The notes beneath the pieces were generated by a model. That model worked only from the letters and a program-made list of their open reading frames with translations, made no database searches and was not told the origin of the DNA. Positions 35,822 to 44,715 of a stretch of 64,000 nt of DNA are shown piece by piece (positions within the stretch are counted from its first letter, which is position 1; every line of letters starts with the position of its first letter). Source of the stretch: Ohtaekwangia sp036568665 (GTDB lineage: Bacteria; Bacteroidota; Bacteroidia; Cytophagales; Cyclobacteriaceae); assembly GCF_036568665.1 (NCBI RefSeq), contig NZ_DATCSD010000050.1, positions 1 through 64,000 on the forward strand, given 5' to 3'. The position numbers and the translations under genes are program-made.

Positions 35822-37159
35822 TCAGTCTTCGATCGAATCCGCTTTCTTGATTTCTTCAAAGGGAAGAATAGCGTAATCCTTTATGCTGTACTGGTCTGCC
35901 CGCGATTCAATATACTGCACCGTGGACTGCAGCAATAACAGGAATATAACAAAGCTGTTATTTGCATCAATACGTTCATCTACCAATAACTGGAACGCAC
36001 GATTACGCAACACGAACAATTCGAAGAGCATCTTTCGCAATTCATGACCGGTAATCATTTCGGAGTGTGCCTTGTCTCCTATATCAATCACCTTCTTATA
36101 GTATTCATCAATCTTGTCTTTCTTTCGCTGTTGCAGCTTGCGATATATGGTTGACACAGCACCACCGGATACCACCAGTATCGTAACGATCAATCCCAGA
36201 AATTCCGAGTAACGTTCCCAGAAACTTGGCTGGTTTCTGTTCAAGTAATCCAGAGTACCTTCGTGCAGCGGAAATATAAATGTATGGTTGTTGAAATTTT
36301 CCGTGAGCATGCCAAACTCAAAATTATCCTGTGCCAGTCTTGCTTCAGCATGAAATATACTTTTGCTAAGATCGTAGATCACCTCGGGCTGTATATTTTT
36401 ATGGCAAACCAATACATCGTAGGTGGCAAAGGTATAGATCGGTTTCTCAGGGAACCCGCGAAATATACCGGCCGGAATAACGTGTGGTATTACCTGTGGA
36501 AACTTCATGCAAAAACCATTGATCACCGAGCCCTTGTCTTCCTGCGGCTGCGCTATTTCATAGAGTGTAAAATCAGCATGCTCTTTTAACAGAGCAGCGA
36601 TCTGCGGATTGTTGAGCGAAGAGAACAGTATAATTACCTGACCGTGTTCAACAGCATACTTTATAGTTCTGGGCTCCTGCGAATTTTTAAGATGCGTTAC
36701 ATGCGCTGGTTCCAGGCGTATGTGTTCCAGGAAAGAGTTAATCAGGGGTAGTTCCTCCTGTTTATCAGTAATGATCATAACCTGCCCCTGCTGCATCAGC
36801 CCGGTTAATGTCGGGTGAGCTTCATCTTTCTTATACAGGATCAGCAATACATCCGGAAACAACGGCATGACTGTACGCAGATCGGATAGCGAGTCATTAA
36901 TAACAATATCATTTTTCACAATAGCCATATCGGCCTTGCCGGCACTCACCTGTTCTAAAAGTATACGCTCCTGGCTGGCGGTGTCAACTACTTCCTGCAG
37001 ATGTATATTAACCGGTTGCAATACATGGGATAACGACCGGACTACCGAATTGCCGGCAGGTTGTTTTTCATAGTGGTCTGTTAATACAGTAAGCTTGTTC
37101 TTTTGCTGGCAGCTCGCCAGCAGGCAAAACAGTAAAATGGCCAATATAGGTCTCGGCAT
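35822..37159 (-). CDS. Membrane-anchored TAXI-type (TRAP) solute-binding protein
   Basis: A 445-residue lipoprotein from ATG at 37159, with lipobox LLASC (Cys17). Residues 20-310 resemble TAXI-family TRAP solute receptors (ILLEQVSAGKADMAIVKNDI and the terminal IFPLHEGTLDYLNRNQPSFWERYSE). A transmembrane helix follows at about 319-338 (FLGLIVTILVVSGGAVSTIY), then a basic turn (RKLQQRKKDK) and a roughly 95-residue helical tail. No TRAP permease gene is nearby. The protein therefore looks like a sensor or docking protein and not a transport receptor; this is an inference. Confidence 0.7.
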   Translation of the reverse strand: MPRPILAILLFCLLASCQQKNKLTVLTDHYEKQPAGNSVVRSLSHVLQPVNIHLQEVVDTASQERILLEQVSAGKADMAIVKNDIVINDSLSDLRTVMPLFPDVLLILYKKDEAHPTLTGLMQQGQVMIITDKQEELPLINSFLEHIRLEPAHVTHLKNSQEPRTIKYAVEHGQVIILFSSLNNPQIAALLKEHADFTLYEIAQPQEDKGSVINGFCMKFPQVIPHVIPAGIFRGFPEKPIYTFATYDVLVCHKNIQPEVIYDLSKSIFHAEARLAQDNFEFGMLTENFNNHTFIFPLHEGTLDYLNRNQPSFWERYSEFLGLIVTILVVSGGAVSTIYRKLQQRKKDKIDEYYKKVIDIGDKAHSEMITGHELRKMLFELFVLRNRAFQLLVDERIDANNSFVIFLLLLQSTVQYIESRADQYSIKDYAILPFEEIKKADSIED

Positions 37160-37658
37160 AGAGTCAGGTCGTGGGTTATTAAAAGTATTGCAGGAACAGG
37201 GCATACATCTATTCTCCGCATCAGCCTATAAAAATCAGATAACCGATTGATTTATAGTGATAGACATCGCGAATGATATGAACATGGATGAATCGTACAT
37301 ATTGGTAAGTTCTTGGTGCAAAGCTGCAGATATTTTATATCGCTGGCAACAGTACGTGGAGTAAAGTTAAAAGGTTGGCTGCCCTGCTTTATTTATATAG
37401 TGTTTAGGTAAAAATATTGACGAACGGTATAAAGCTGTATGTAAAATTCTGTTGCTGTAAACGAAAAGGTGTCGTACCTATATAGCGTTTTGTATAATGA
37501 TGTATTCACCACAACTTCATGTTGGTGTAACCTGTGAGACCGGGAATGCCGCCACGCAAATCTTTGAAATTCATAAACTGATCTTTGTTAACAATAAAAT
37601 AAACCACGGGTGCCGGTGCCAACTTTGTTTCATCAAACAACAAAAACTAGTACGATTT
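37160..37658. other. Long intergenic region with no recognised gene
   Basis: The 499 bases between the divergent TAXI and SDR genes hold no convincing frame; the in-frame extension of the SDR has no start context. It contains CAACTTTG at 37619-37626, similar to a -7 box, 33 nt before the SDR ATG. No terminator-like hairpin with a T run is seen. Confidence 0.5.
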
Positions 37659-38519
37659 ATGAAAACACCCAAAACATGGTTTATTACCGGAGCCTCCAGG
37701 GGATTCGGCTGGGAAATTACAAAAGCAGTATTGGCCGATGGCGACCAGGTTGTAGCAACCGTACGAAACAGTCCGGAAGCATTCGCTGCACAGTTCAATC
37801 ACGCGAACTTGTTTACGGTTACGATGGATGTTACCAATGAAAGCCAGGTGCGTGAGGCCGTGCAAAAAGCAATCGATCGGTTTGGCAAGATCGATGTACT
37901 GGTCAACAATGCCGGGTACGGCTTGCTATCGGCTATAGAAGAGGCTACCGATGCCGAAGTCAAACAGAATTATGAGGTAAATGTATTCGGTTCACTGCAT
38001 GTTATCCGCGCGGTGTTACCCTATATGCGCAAGGTACGTTCAGGACATATTATCAATGTGTCTTCCGTTGGCGGTCTCTCTGCGTATGTAGGCTGGGGAC
38101 TATATGGTTCTACTAAATTTGCTATTGAAGGAATTACCGAAGCGCTGGCACAAGAGCTGGCACCACTCGGAATTTTTGCAACGGTGGTAGCTCCCGGCTT
38201 CTTCCGCACTAATTTTCTGGATCAGTCATCACTCATTCGAAGCGGTCAGGTAATTGACGATTACGCTGCTACGGTTGGCGCAATGCGCGAGTTTGCTACA
38301 CAGGTAAACAGAAAACAACCGGGCGATCCGGAAAAACTGGCGCAGGCATTCGTAACACTTGGCAAAAGTAAACGTCCTCCGGTGCACTTGTTCCTCGGAA
38401 ATGATACACTGGAACGTTACCGTGCTAAAACTGCAGCGCTGGAAAAAGAAATACAGGAGTGGCATGAAGTGATCACCGGAACCAATCATGCTGATGTAGC
38501 CACTACCGTAAGCCATTAG
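37659..38519 (+). CDS. Short-chain dehydrogenase/reductase (classical SDR)
   Basis: The 286-residue enzyme from ATG at 37659 has TGASRGFG at about residues 10-17, NNAGYG, NVSSVGG and the catalytic YGSTKFA. The family with GxFATVVAPGFFRTNFLDQSS and a C-terminal helical extension (RYRAKTAALEKEIQEW) is the oxidoreductase group often annotated as retinol-dehydrogenase- or DltE-like in Bacteroidota. It ends at a shared hairpin with the convergent SDR. Confidence 0.9.
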   Translation: MKTPKTWFITGASRGFGWEITKAVLADGDQVVATVRNSPEAFAAQFNHANLFTVTMDVTNESQVREAVQKAIDRFGKIDVLVNNAGYGLLSAIEEATDAEVKQNYEVNVFGSLHVIRAVLPYMRKVRSGHIINVSSVGGLSAYVGWGLYGSTKFAIEGITEALAQELAPLGIFATVVAPGFFRTNFLDQSSLIRSGQVIDDYAATVGAMREFATQVNRKQPGDPEKLAQAFVTLGKSKRPPVHLFLGNDTLERYRAKTAALEKEIQEWHEVITGTNHADVATTVSH

Positions 38520-38550
38520 TATACCGGTATATATTTCCACTATATATAAT

Positions 38551-38586
38551 CAAAGGCGACCTGTTCATGTCGCCCTTGGTTTATTT
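38551..38586. terminator. Bidirectional terminator between convergent SDR genes
   Basis: A 10-bp stem with one mismatch, CAAAGGCGAC / GTCGCCCTTG (38551-38560 and 38569-38578), with an 8-base loop, is followed by GTTTATTTATA on the plus strand and an A+T-rich run on the minus strand. Confidence 0.75.
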
Positions 38587-38606
38587 ATACCTCTATAGTT
38601 TGAGCG

Positions 38607-39599
38607 CTATACTTTCAATTTCACTCCGGTGAGTTCTTCGCTAACGGTCCAAAGACGTTCGGCACTTTCCGGATCGATGGCATATTGCAATACTCCGCGC
38701 ATCGCAAGTTCGTTCATATCGTTGTTTACTTCCTGTTTAACGGGCGATATATCGCAGTTCTCGCAATATACACCTCCTATATCGTGCAGTATAGCGCTGG
38801 TGGCACACCATACACTGGTAGCAGCGCCTTGCGGTATAGTTTTAAATTGTCGCGAAGGATCGATCACCGGATTTCCCTGCTCATCCAGCACTCCGAATTT
38901 TCGCAGCTCTTCTTCTTCAATATAGCGACTCAGATCAGTGCTTACGATCGTGCCCGGATGAACCGAGAATGCACGGATGTTATGTTCTTTGCTGCGTGCA
39001 TCCAATGCCAGTGCAAATAATACATTAGCTGTTTTTGATTGACCATACGCCAGCCAGCGATCGTACTCCCGCTTGTTGAAATGTATATCATCAAAGATCA
39101 CGGGCGAATAACGGTGTCCCCACGAAGAGAGTGCTACCACTCTCGCACCTTTTGCCTGACGCAGCGCAGCCCATAGCCCAACCGTTAATTGAAAATGCCC
39201 CAGATGATTGGTAGCAAATTGAGATTCGTAACCGCGTGCATCGCGCGTAAGCGGGTTGGCCATAACGCCAGCATTGTTTACGAGAATATGCAATGGCCTG
39301 CCAGACGCCACGAATTTTTTAACGAAGTTATCAACAGAAGCCGGATCGATCAGATCCATCGGCTCAATCTTCACGCTGTTTAATCCTGCCAGTGCTTGTT
39401 TCGCTTTTGTTATATCACGAGCGGGTACAATTACCGTAGCGCCAGCTGCGTGCAGCACCCGTGTTGTTTCAAGTCCTATACCCGCGTAACCACCGGTAAC
39501 AATGGCTACTTTTCCCTTCAGGTCTTTACCCTTTATAACATCTTCTGCGGTGGACGCGGCTGTGAAGCCGGAATGAATTGGTTGTTGCAATGTCTGCAT
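38607..39599 (-). CDS. SDR-family oxidoreductase (retinol-dehydrogenase/protochlorophyllide-reductase-like)
   Basis: A 330-residue protein with an N-terminal extension of about 28 residues before the dinucleotide motif TGGYAGIG. The remaining motifs follow in order: NNAGVMANPL, SSWGHRYS, the catalytic YGQSKTAN and SVHPGTIVSTDL. The NxAGVM plus YxxSKxAN pairing places it with the retinol-dehydrogenase-like SDRs. It is followed on the same strand, upstream, by an AraC regulator whose stop lies about 100 nt before this start, so co-regulation is possible. The substrate is unknown. Confidence 0.9.
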   Translation of the reverse strand: MQTLQQPIHSGFTAASTAEDVIKGKDLKGKVAIVTGGYAGIGLETTRVLHAAGATVIVPARDITKAKQALAGLNSVKIEPMDLIDPASVDNFVKKFVASGRPLHILVNNAGVMANPLTRDARGYESQFATNHLGHFQLTVGLWAALRQAKGARVVALSSWGHRYSPVIFDDIHFNKREYDRWLAYGQSKTANVLFALALDARSKEHNIRAFSVHPGTIVSTDLSRYIEEEELRKFGVLDEQGNPVIDPSRQFKTIPQGAATSVWCATSAILHDIGGVYCENCDISPVKQEVNNDMNELAMRGVLQYAIDPESAERLWTVSEELTGVKLKV

Positions 39600-39701
39600 A
39601 ACTGTCTCTTTTAAAATCGTAAACTGAATTGCTTACGAATACAAAAGTATAGGTCGTAACAGCCGGCAACTTTGCATGATCCAAACCGATATTTGTATAA
39701 T

Positions 39702-40604
39702 TCAAACCGACCTAAAGGCGGTGGGACTGATCTTTACCCGCTTCTTAAAGAAGTTGTTGAAGTGAGCCTGATCTTCAAATCCTAAAGTATAACTGATCTC
39801 GGCAATGTTGAGATCGGTGTGCTTGAGCATGGCTTTCGCTTCACCAATAAGTCGTTCAAAGATATGTTCGGTGGTCGTTTTGCCGGTCTCTTTCTTTACG
39901 GCTCGATTCAGATAATTTACATGTATAGAAAGGTGATCGGCAAAATCTTTTGGTGATCGCAGTAATTTATGGTCGGGCGACAGATCAACGGGAAACTGAC
40001 GATCGAGTAATTCCATAAATATAGCAGTGATGCGTGTAGCCGCATTGGTCTGGTGTGCCGTATAGACAAGCGGTTCCAGTTTCATGGCATAGTATATCAG
40101 CTGACTCACATAACTGCGGATGAGATCATATTTATATGTATAGTCGCTGTTCATCTCTCCTATCATTCGCTCAAATATACCGGCCACCTCTGTAGCCTGT
40201 TCTTTATTGAGCGAAAATACAGGACGCGTACCCGGCATGAACAACGGTATTTCATCCAGCTTTAACCGAAGATTTTGTTGAAAGAACTCGTCTTGAAAAA
40301 TACAAAAGTATCCGCCTATCGCCTGCGATACAGGGTCGTACGTATAGGGTACCCGCGGATTGAAAAACAATAGCGTATCGCCTTCGATGCGAATACTCTG
40401 ATCACCATAATGAAAAACACCCGGGCCACGGAAAAACAATATCTTATAAAAATCTCTCCGGATATAGTTGGGATAGACACCTCCTGCCTTCAGCCGGTCT
40501 TCTATCCGCAGTACAGAGAATTGATAGCCACGCTTCGCTTCTGTCAGGTCAACTCTGCTCTGATAAAATTCATCGATCGACTGTAACCGGAATGCTGAAC
40601 TCAT
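39702..40604 (-). CDS. AraC-family transcriptional regulator
   Basis: The 300-residue protein from ATG at 40604 has an N-terminal cupin-like ligand domain (FYKILFFRGPGVFHYGDQSIRIEGDTLLFFNPRVPYTY). The C-terminal double helix-turn-helix (PKDFADHLSIHVNYLNRAVKKETGKT and NIAEISYTLGFEDQAHFNNFFKKRVKISPTAFR) is the AraC signature. It probably controls the SDR gene just downstream. The longer frame to 40676 reads into an intergenic repeat and is rejected. Confidence 0.92.
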   Translation of the reverse strand: MSSAFRLQSIDEFYQSRVDLTEAKRGYQFSVLRIEDRLKAGGVYPNYIRRDFYKILFFRGPGVFHYGDQSIRIEGDTLLFFNPRVPYTYDPVSQAIGGYFCIFQDEFFQQNLRLKLDEIPLFMPGTRPVFSLNKEQATEVAGIFERMIGEMNSDYTYKYDLIRSYVSQLIYYAMKLEPLVYTAHQTNAATRITAIFMELLDRQFPVDLSPDHKLLRSPKDFADHLSIHVNYLNRAVKKETGKTTTEHIFERLIGEAKAMLKHTDLNIAEISYTLGFEDQAHFNNFFKKRVKISPTAFRSV

Positions 40605-40628
40605 ACTTTTCAGTAACAAACTCGTTGG

Positions 40629-40695
40629 TTTAAAGTTCAGGGTTTCAATGTTAGTCCCGCCTTGAACTTTAAACATTGAACCTGAAACATTGAAT
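40629..40695. repeat. Dispersed intergenic repeat, TTGAAC-type (copy 2) with inverted arms
   Basis: TTTAAAGTTCAGG is repeated in inverted form as CCTTGAACTTTAAA 25 bp later, followed by ACATTGAACCTGAAACATTGAA. The minus strand reads as GTTCAA/GTTTCA units like those at 32390-32424. It fills the whole spacer between the AraC gene and the next gene's stop. Confidence 0.5.
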
Positions 40696-42936
40696 TTACT
40701 CCAATCCCAGATACTTCCGGAAGTATCCGCACTCGTTGATCACTTCTTTGTAGTACTTGGTATTGCTATAGTCAGCTTTCAGTTTCTTAAAGCCACTCCA
40801 CGCGAGGAAACTTACTTCAGGGTCCGAATAGAAATCGTTACTGCTGTGATACTTCTCTGTATAAAATGCATTGCGCTCGCACTTGGTCATCATATACATA
40901 CACTTGGCCTTTTGCTCAGGTGTAGTAGCCGCATCAAAGGCTTTCTGATAGTATTGGTTGGCGAGGTTGCAACTTAACAGGATTGACTGATAGTCTTTAT
41001 CTATATAATTACCATACTGATCCATAATAGCACCGTAGTAGAATACACGCGCATTACCGAAGTACGTCATGTTATAATACGCGTTGCCTAATAAGGAGCT
41101 GTTATTATATACATCTTCACCCTTATCTACATGATCCTGCATCTCCTTCATTTTCTTCAGGAAGGTGAGCTTGGTATATTTTACTTTTTGAGTAGCTGCA
41201 TGATCGCAGTCATGGCAATCCTTGATTTTACCATTGAATGGATTTCCCAGCAGCTCAATGTCTTTACCATTCTGCGAACGTTCCATCAGTGCAATAGCAT
41301 TATCCAGTTTACCGGCATAAGCTGTTGTTACTGCCTGATATTCATAGATGTCCGATAAGGTTATATCATATATACCCAGGGCCAGTTGTTCCCACGGAGA
41401 TTTTGTCGGCCTCTCCAGAAATGCTTTCATAGCTTCGAGATTGCTGTTAGTGTTGTAGAATTTTTTGTCGCGATCAAATAATTCCGCCAACACTACATTT
41501 TGCTGTTGCTTGTAGAGTGATGCTATATATTGCTGGCTCCAGTTCAACGCATTTTGATAGCGGAATGTAGCATCATTCTTTTTAATGTTATAGAGCCATG
41601 TCAGGTCGAGCAGTAATTTATTCTCCACCTGGCTGTCCATTTTGGTAACTGCACTCAGTGTGTTAATCACTCGCATTAAATGTAACTGTAAAAAGGCCAG
41701 CTCAGATTTAGGACCTTGCTTCTCTGCCTTATCAAAAAGTTGCGTGGCTATGCTATAATTACCCGCCAATGTATTCATATAGCCTGCTGCTATATTCCAC
41801 AGGTAAGGCTTGGTTGTTTTTTCTTCTTTTGCAATGGTGGTTACGATCTGCAGTGCATTTTTATCCAGCTTCTCTTTGCGTGTTTTTCTATACTCCTCTG
41901 CAGAAGTAAACGCTATAGCATTCAAACGAACTTCTTCCTTGTTTACCAGGCGTGTTACCAGGAAGTCGAGATGTGCACTGGCCGGGTTTAATTTATAAAT
42001 CTCTTGTATAGCGAGCTTCTCATCGGCATAGTAACCAAATAACGACCACAACGCTGCTTTCTCATCGGTAGTCTTTGCCATTGCCAGCGATGCCTGAAAA
42101 TCGCTTTGCTCCTGCGGATGAAAATTATAGGTGGTAACTACACGCATCTCCGGGCATTTATCAAACACCACACTATACATATAGTTGGATGCGGCATAAT
42201 TCTTTTTCTTATAGTGCGCTCCTGCCACATACGCCATACCGCGATAATATAATGTATTCTGTGGCACACTGGTTTTTGTTTTTTCAAAGAAGGCAACGAT
42301 GCTCTGGTTGTTTTTGCTATAGAAGTATGCCTTCATCGTCTGGAACCAGTAACGATTCTTCAGGAAGGTATCTTTTGTATCGGTATATAGCTTTTCTATT
42401 TGTACTATCAGTTTCGGATCCACCGCCGGAATTTTCTTTCCATCGTCATAGTACCAGGAGTATGCCGGTGTGGTACTGCTTACTTCTACGATCCTCGCAT
42501 AGTGCATAAACTCGATAAAGCCTTTGATCTTTTCATCGGCCAGATTCAGTTTACTGAACCGCGCAGGAGCCGGTGTCTTTTTCCAGACTGCATTATATAA
42601 TTGGTTGATGGCGGTTACCGCGCTGTCGTTCAGCAACAGATACTGCAGTTGTTCCTTGGTGATTTTATCCTTCAGGTAAGCTGACCATTCCATGACAATA
42701 TCATCGTTGAATCGCTTCACATAGTCATCGTCAAAGCCAATGCTATAAAATACATCCTGCGGTGAATAGAACAACGGAGTATACGATTCATCTACATATA
42801 CTTCCGGTGTAAAGCTGGAATCATAATCGTATTCCATAAAACCATCGGCACAAGCCCATACTATACCATAGGTAGCTAACGCAGCCAGGCTAAAAAGCAT
42901 GACTGATTTTTTGAAAGAACTGTTTTTCTTTCTCAT
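40696..42936 (-). CDS. Large exported repeat-rich protein of unknown function
   Basis: A 746-residue protein with an N-terminal hydrophobic segment (SVMLFSLAALATYGIVWACADG), probably a signal peptide or anchor. The rest is mostly helical with TPR-like spacing (YYRGMAYVAGAHYKKKNYAASNYMYSVVFDKCP, LAFLQLHLMRVINTL, GNAYYNMTYFGNARVFYYGAIMDQYG), plus a tyrosine-rich C-terminus. I see no catalytic motif. Its first 47 bases overlap the end of the upstream lipoprotein gene in another frame, so the two are made together. It is an orphan family to me; a periplasmic or surface scaffold role is only inferred. Confidence 0.75.
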   Translation of the reverse strand: MRKKNSSFKKSVMLFSLAALATYGIVWACADGFMEYDYDSSFTPEVYVDESYTPLFYSPQDVFYSIGFDDDYVKRFNDDIVMEWSAYLKDKITKEQLQYLLLNDSAVTAINQLYNAVWKKTPAPARFSKLNLADEKIKGFIEFMHYARIVEVSSTTPAYSWYYDDGKKIPAVDPKLIVQIEKLYTDTKDTFLKNRYWFQTMKAYFYSKNNQSIVAFFEKTKTSVPQNTLYYRGMAYVAGAHYKKKNYAASNYMYSVVFDKCPEMRVVTTYNFHPQEQSDFQASLAMAKTTDEKAALWSLFGYYADEKLAIQEIYKLNPASAHLDFLVTRLVNKEEVRLNAIAFTSAEEYRKTRKEKLDKNALQIVTTIAKEEKTTKPYLWNIAAGYMNTLAGNYSIATQLFDKAEKQGPKSELAFLQLHLMRVINTLSAVTKMDSQVENKLLLDLTWLYNIKKNDATFRYQNALNWSQQYIASLYKQQQNVVLAELFDRDKKFYNTNSNLEAMKAFLERPTKSPWEQLALGIYDITLSDIYEYQAVTTAYAGKLDNAIALMERSQNGKDIELLGNPFNGKIKDCHDCDHAATQKVKYTKLTFLKKMKEMQDHVDKGEDVYNNSSLLGNAYYNMTYFGNARVFYYGAIMDQYGNYIDKDYQSILLSCNLANQYYQKAFDAATTPEQKAKCMYMMTKCERNAFYTEKYHSSNDFYSDPEVSFLAWSGFKKLKADYSNTKYYKEVINECGYFRKYLGLE

Positions 42937-43900
42937 AATTTTTCAGGTTAAAGTAGTCGAGGTCGTAGAATATAATTTCATGCGGTTGTTGTGTCATTTC
43001 TTCTGAGAGATCGTCCGCCATCTGTTGCAGATCATCAGGCTGTATGGATTCTATCTTGATCCGGTCGCCCCGCTGAAAATAATGTCCTATTTTAATAACA
43101 TTCTCCCTCACCTCAAAGAAAGGCGAAGCCTTCTTATTAAAATGCGCATCATGCCCAAACGTTGTATCATCTACTTTGTTCAGTAAGCCGATCACTGTGT
43201 TATTACGCACATGTATACCCCATGAGAAAACCGGCAGTGCTACATCCAGTGCCAACGGATATCCGCGCAGGCTGCGTATATAGCGATGTGCCGTTTCACG
43301 ATCGTAAATGGAGTTGGATGAATCGGCAGTAATACGTCCCATGTTATAGTACATCAGCACACCACGATCAACGGGTGGTATACCCGCCTTCTGATAATAT
43401 TTTACCTGGTGCAGCCGAATAGTAGCCGAGAGCTTCTTGCCCCAGCGCTTCTTCACGGCTTCTATATAGGAAAAATATGTTTCGCGACTCGTTAGTGTCC
43501 AGTCACAATCGATCTGTATTTCCTGACAAGGTATTGCGAGCTTTTCGTTTATCTGGTTGATATAGTCTACCGTTTTTGTCGCCAGGTCGGCTACATCAAG
43601 CGCAGGCTGCAGCATTACAGCATTGCGTATATATACCACGGGCACGATCGCTGATGATTGTGGATGTTCATCGAACACCACGGGCGACATCGGTATAGCT
43701 TTTCCTTCGTCTAATGCAATATCAAAATACCGTATATACAGGCGATCAACCTGGTTATCTTTCAATACTTCCTTCTCGGCATCGGTGAGCTTGAAGATTG
43801 TTTTCCAATAATAAAACGAAACCGTTGCCTTCGGTTCTTGTGAAGATGTGCAAGCAGAAAATAAAACAGCAAAAACTACGAGGGTACTTATTCGATGCAT
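42890..43900 (-). CDS. Lipoprotein, probable TIM-barrel-like, function unknown
   Basis: The 336-residue lipoprotein from ATG at 43900 has lipobox LFSAC (Cys17). The body alternates strands and helices in a way that suggests a (beta/alpha)8 barrel: VDRLYIRYFDIALDE, AIVPVVYIRNAVM, EIQIDCDWTLTSRETYFSYIEAV, RGVLMYYNMG and GYPLALDVALPVFSWG. The IDCDWT and YYNMG strands resemble active-site strands of glycosidase-like barrels, but no catalytic pair can be assigned. It overlaps the downstream repeat-protein gene by 47 bases. Confidence 0.7.
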   Translation of the reverse strand: MHRISTLVVFAVLFSACTSSQEPKATVSFYYWKTIFKLTDAEKEVLKDNQVDRLYIRYFDIALDEGKAIPMSPVVFDEHPQSSAIVPVVYIRNAVMLQPALDVADLATKTVDYINQINEKLAIPCQEIQIDCDWTLTSRETYFSYIEAVKKRWGKKLSATIRLHQVKYYQKAGIPPVDRGVLMYYNMGRITADSSNSIYDRETAHRYIRSLRGYPLALDVALPVFSWGIHVRNNTVIGLLNKVDDTTFGHDAHFNKKASPFFEVRENVIKIGHYFQRGDRIKIESIQPDDLQQMADDLSEEMTQQPHEIIFYDLDYFNLKNYEKEKQFFQKISHAF

Positions 43901-43914
43901 AAACAGGCAACAGA

Positions 43915-43922
43915 CAAATGTA
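43915..43922 (-). promoter_or_regulatory. Candidate -7 box for the lipoprotein gene
   Basis: On the minus strand TACATTTG matches TAnnTTTG, 14 nt upstream of the ATG at 43900. A possible -33 element (GTTG) is 23 bp further upstream, slightly long. Confidence 0.4.
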
Positions 43923-44001
43923 CACACTTTATCGGAACGCTTGTGCAACAAATATGAGCGTGATGGCACACTATTTTTAGTCAGGCAGAAAACCATGAGC
44001 T

Positions 44002-44373
44002 ATGAAAAAAGGAAATGTAGCAGAAGTAAAAGAATTGACTCCGCGCGAGATTGTATTGAAATTCATAGACGCGTTGAACAAACACGACTATGTTACTGCG
44101 CGGCTCTATGCGGATGATTCCATGAAGTTTGAAGGTGTGCTGGGATCACGTTCCGGTGCTGAGGCCTATTTCAAGGATGTGGAAAAGATGCAATTACAAT
44201 ATACCCTTCACAAAGTATTTGCTGACGACAACGATGTTTGTCTGTTATATGATCTGCCGATGTCAGGTGTTACAATATTCTGTTGTGGCTGGTATACTGT
44301 AAGAGCGGGAAAGATCACTTCACTAAAAGTAATCTTCGATCCGCGACCGGTGCTGGAGCAAGTGAAGAAGTAA
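44002..44373 (+). CDS. NTF2-like / SnoaL-type protein
   Basis: The 123-residue protein has the N-terminal helix and cavity pattern of this fold (TPREIVLKFIDALNKHDYVTARLYADDSMKFEGVLGSRSGAEAYFKDVEKM) and closes with strands GWYTVRAGKITSLKVIFDPRPV. It is probably a small enzyme or ligand-binding protein. It is divergent from the lipoprotein gene and converges with the four-gene unknown operon; its stop is only four bases from theirs. Confidence 0.75.
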   Translation: MKKGNVAEVKELTPREIVLKFIDALNKHDYVTARLYADDSMKFEGVLGSRSGAEAYFKDVEKMQLQYTLHKVFADDNDVCLLYDLPMSGVTIFCCGWYTVRAGKITSLKVIFDPRPVLEQVKK

Positions 44374-44377
44374 AAAT

Positions 44378-44704
44378 CTAATCCCTCACCCACCCGATCA
44401 GGTTCGTGAACGGATTATACTCTGCCTGCGAGGCCTTGAGGTAAATGCCGGCACCTAATACAATATGATCGTGCTCTTCGTGCGATAAAACGGCTTTATC
44501 CACCACGCGAAAAACAAGTTCTTTACTCAACGGATTTTCCGTTAATATTTCAACTTGTCCTTTTAGCCGGTGAGCATGTCCGGTTACCTCTCCGGTTTCA
44601 AGCACCAGGTGCGAAACCGTTTTTACAATACCCGAAGCCGGTGCTTCTTCCAATTTAAAGATCAGCACATCGCCATGCCGGTATATTCTTTCAAACTTTT
44701 CCAT
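44378..44704 (-). CDS. Small GHAH-motif protein of unknown function
   Basis: The 108-residue protein from ATG at 44704 starts MEKFERIYRHGDVLIFKLEE and contains ETGEVTGHAHRLKG followed by a C-terminal segment with two more histidines (SHEEHDHIVLGAGIY). The HGDV and GHAH boxes are a pattern I recall from uncharacterised small proteins in cyanobacteria and actinobacteria, often next to DUF6745 proteins. The cluster of histidines suggests metal binding, unproved. It begins 11 nt after the DUF6745-like stop, as the last gene of the operon. Confidence 0.7.
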   Translation of the reverse strand: MEKFERIYRHGDVLIFKLEEAPASGIVKTVSHLVLETGEVTGHAHRLKGQVEILTENPLSKELVFRVVDKAVLSHEEHDHIVLGAGIYLKASQAEYNPFTNLIGWVRD

Positions 44705-44715
44705 GTCGTTTTTAA

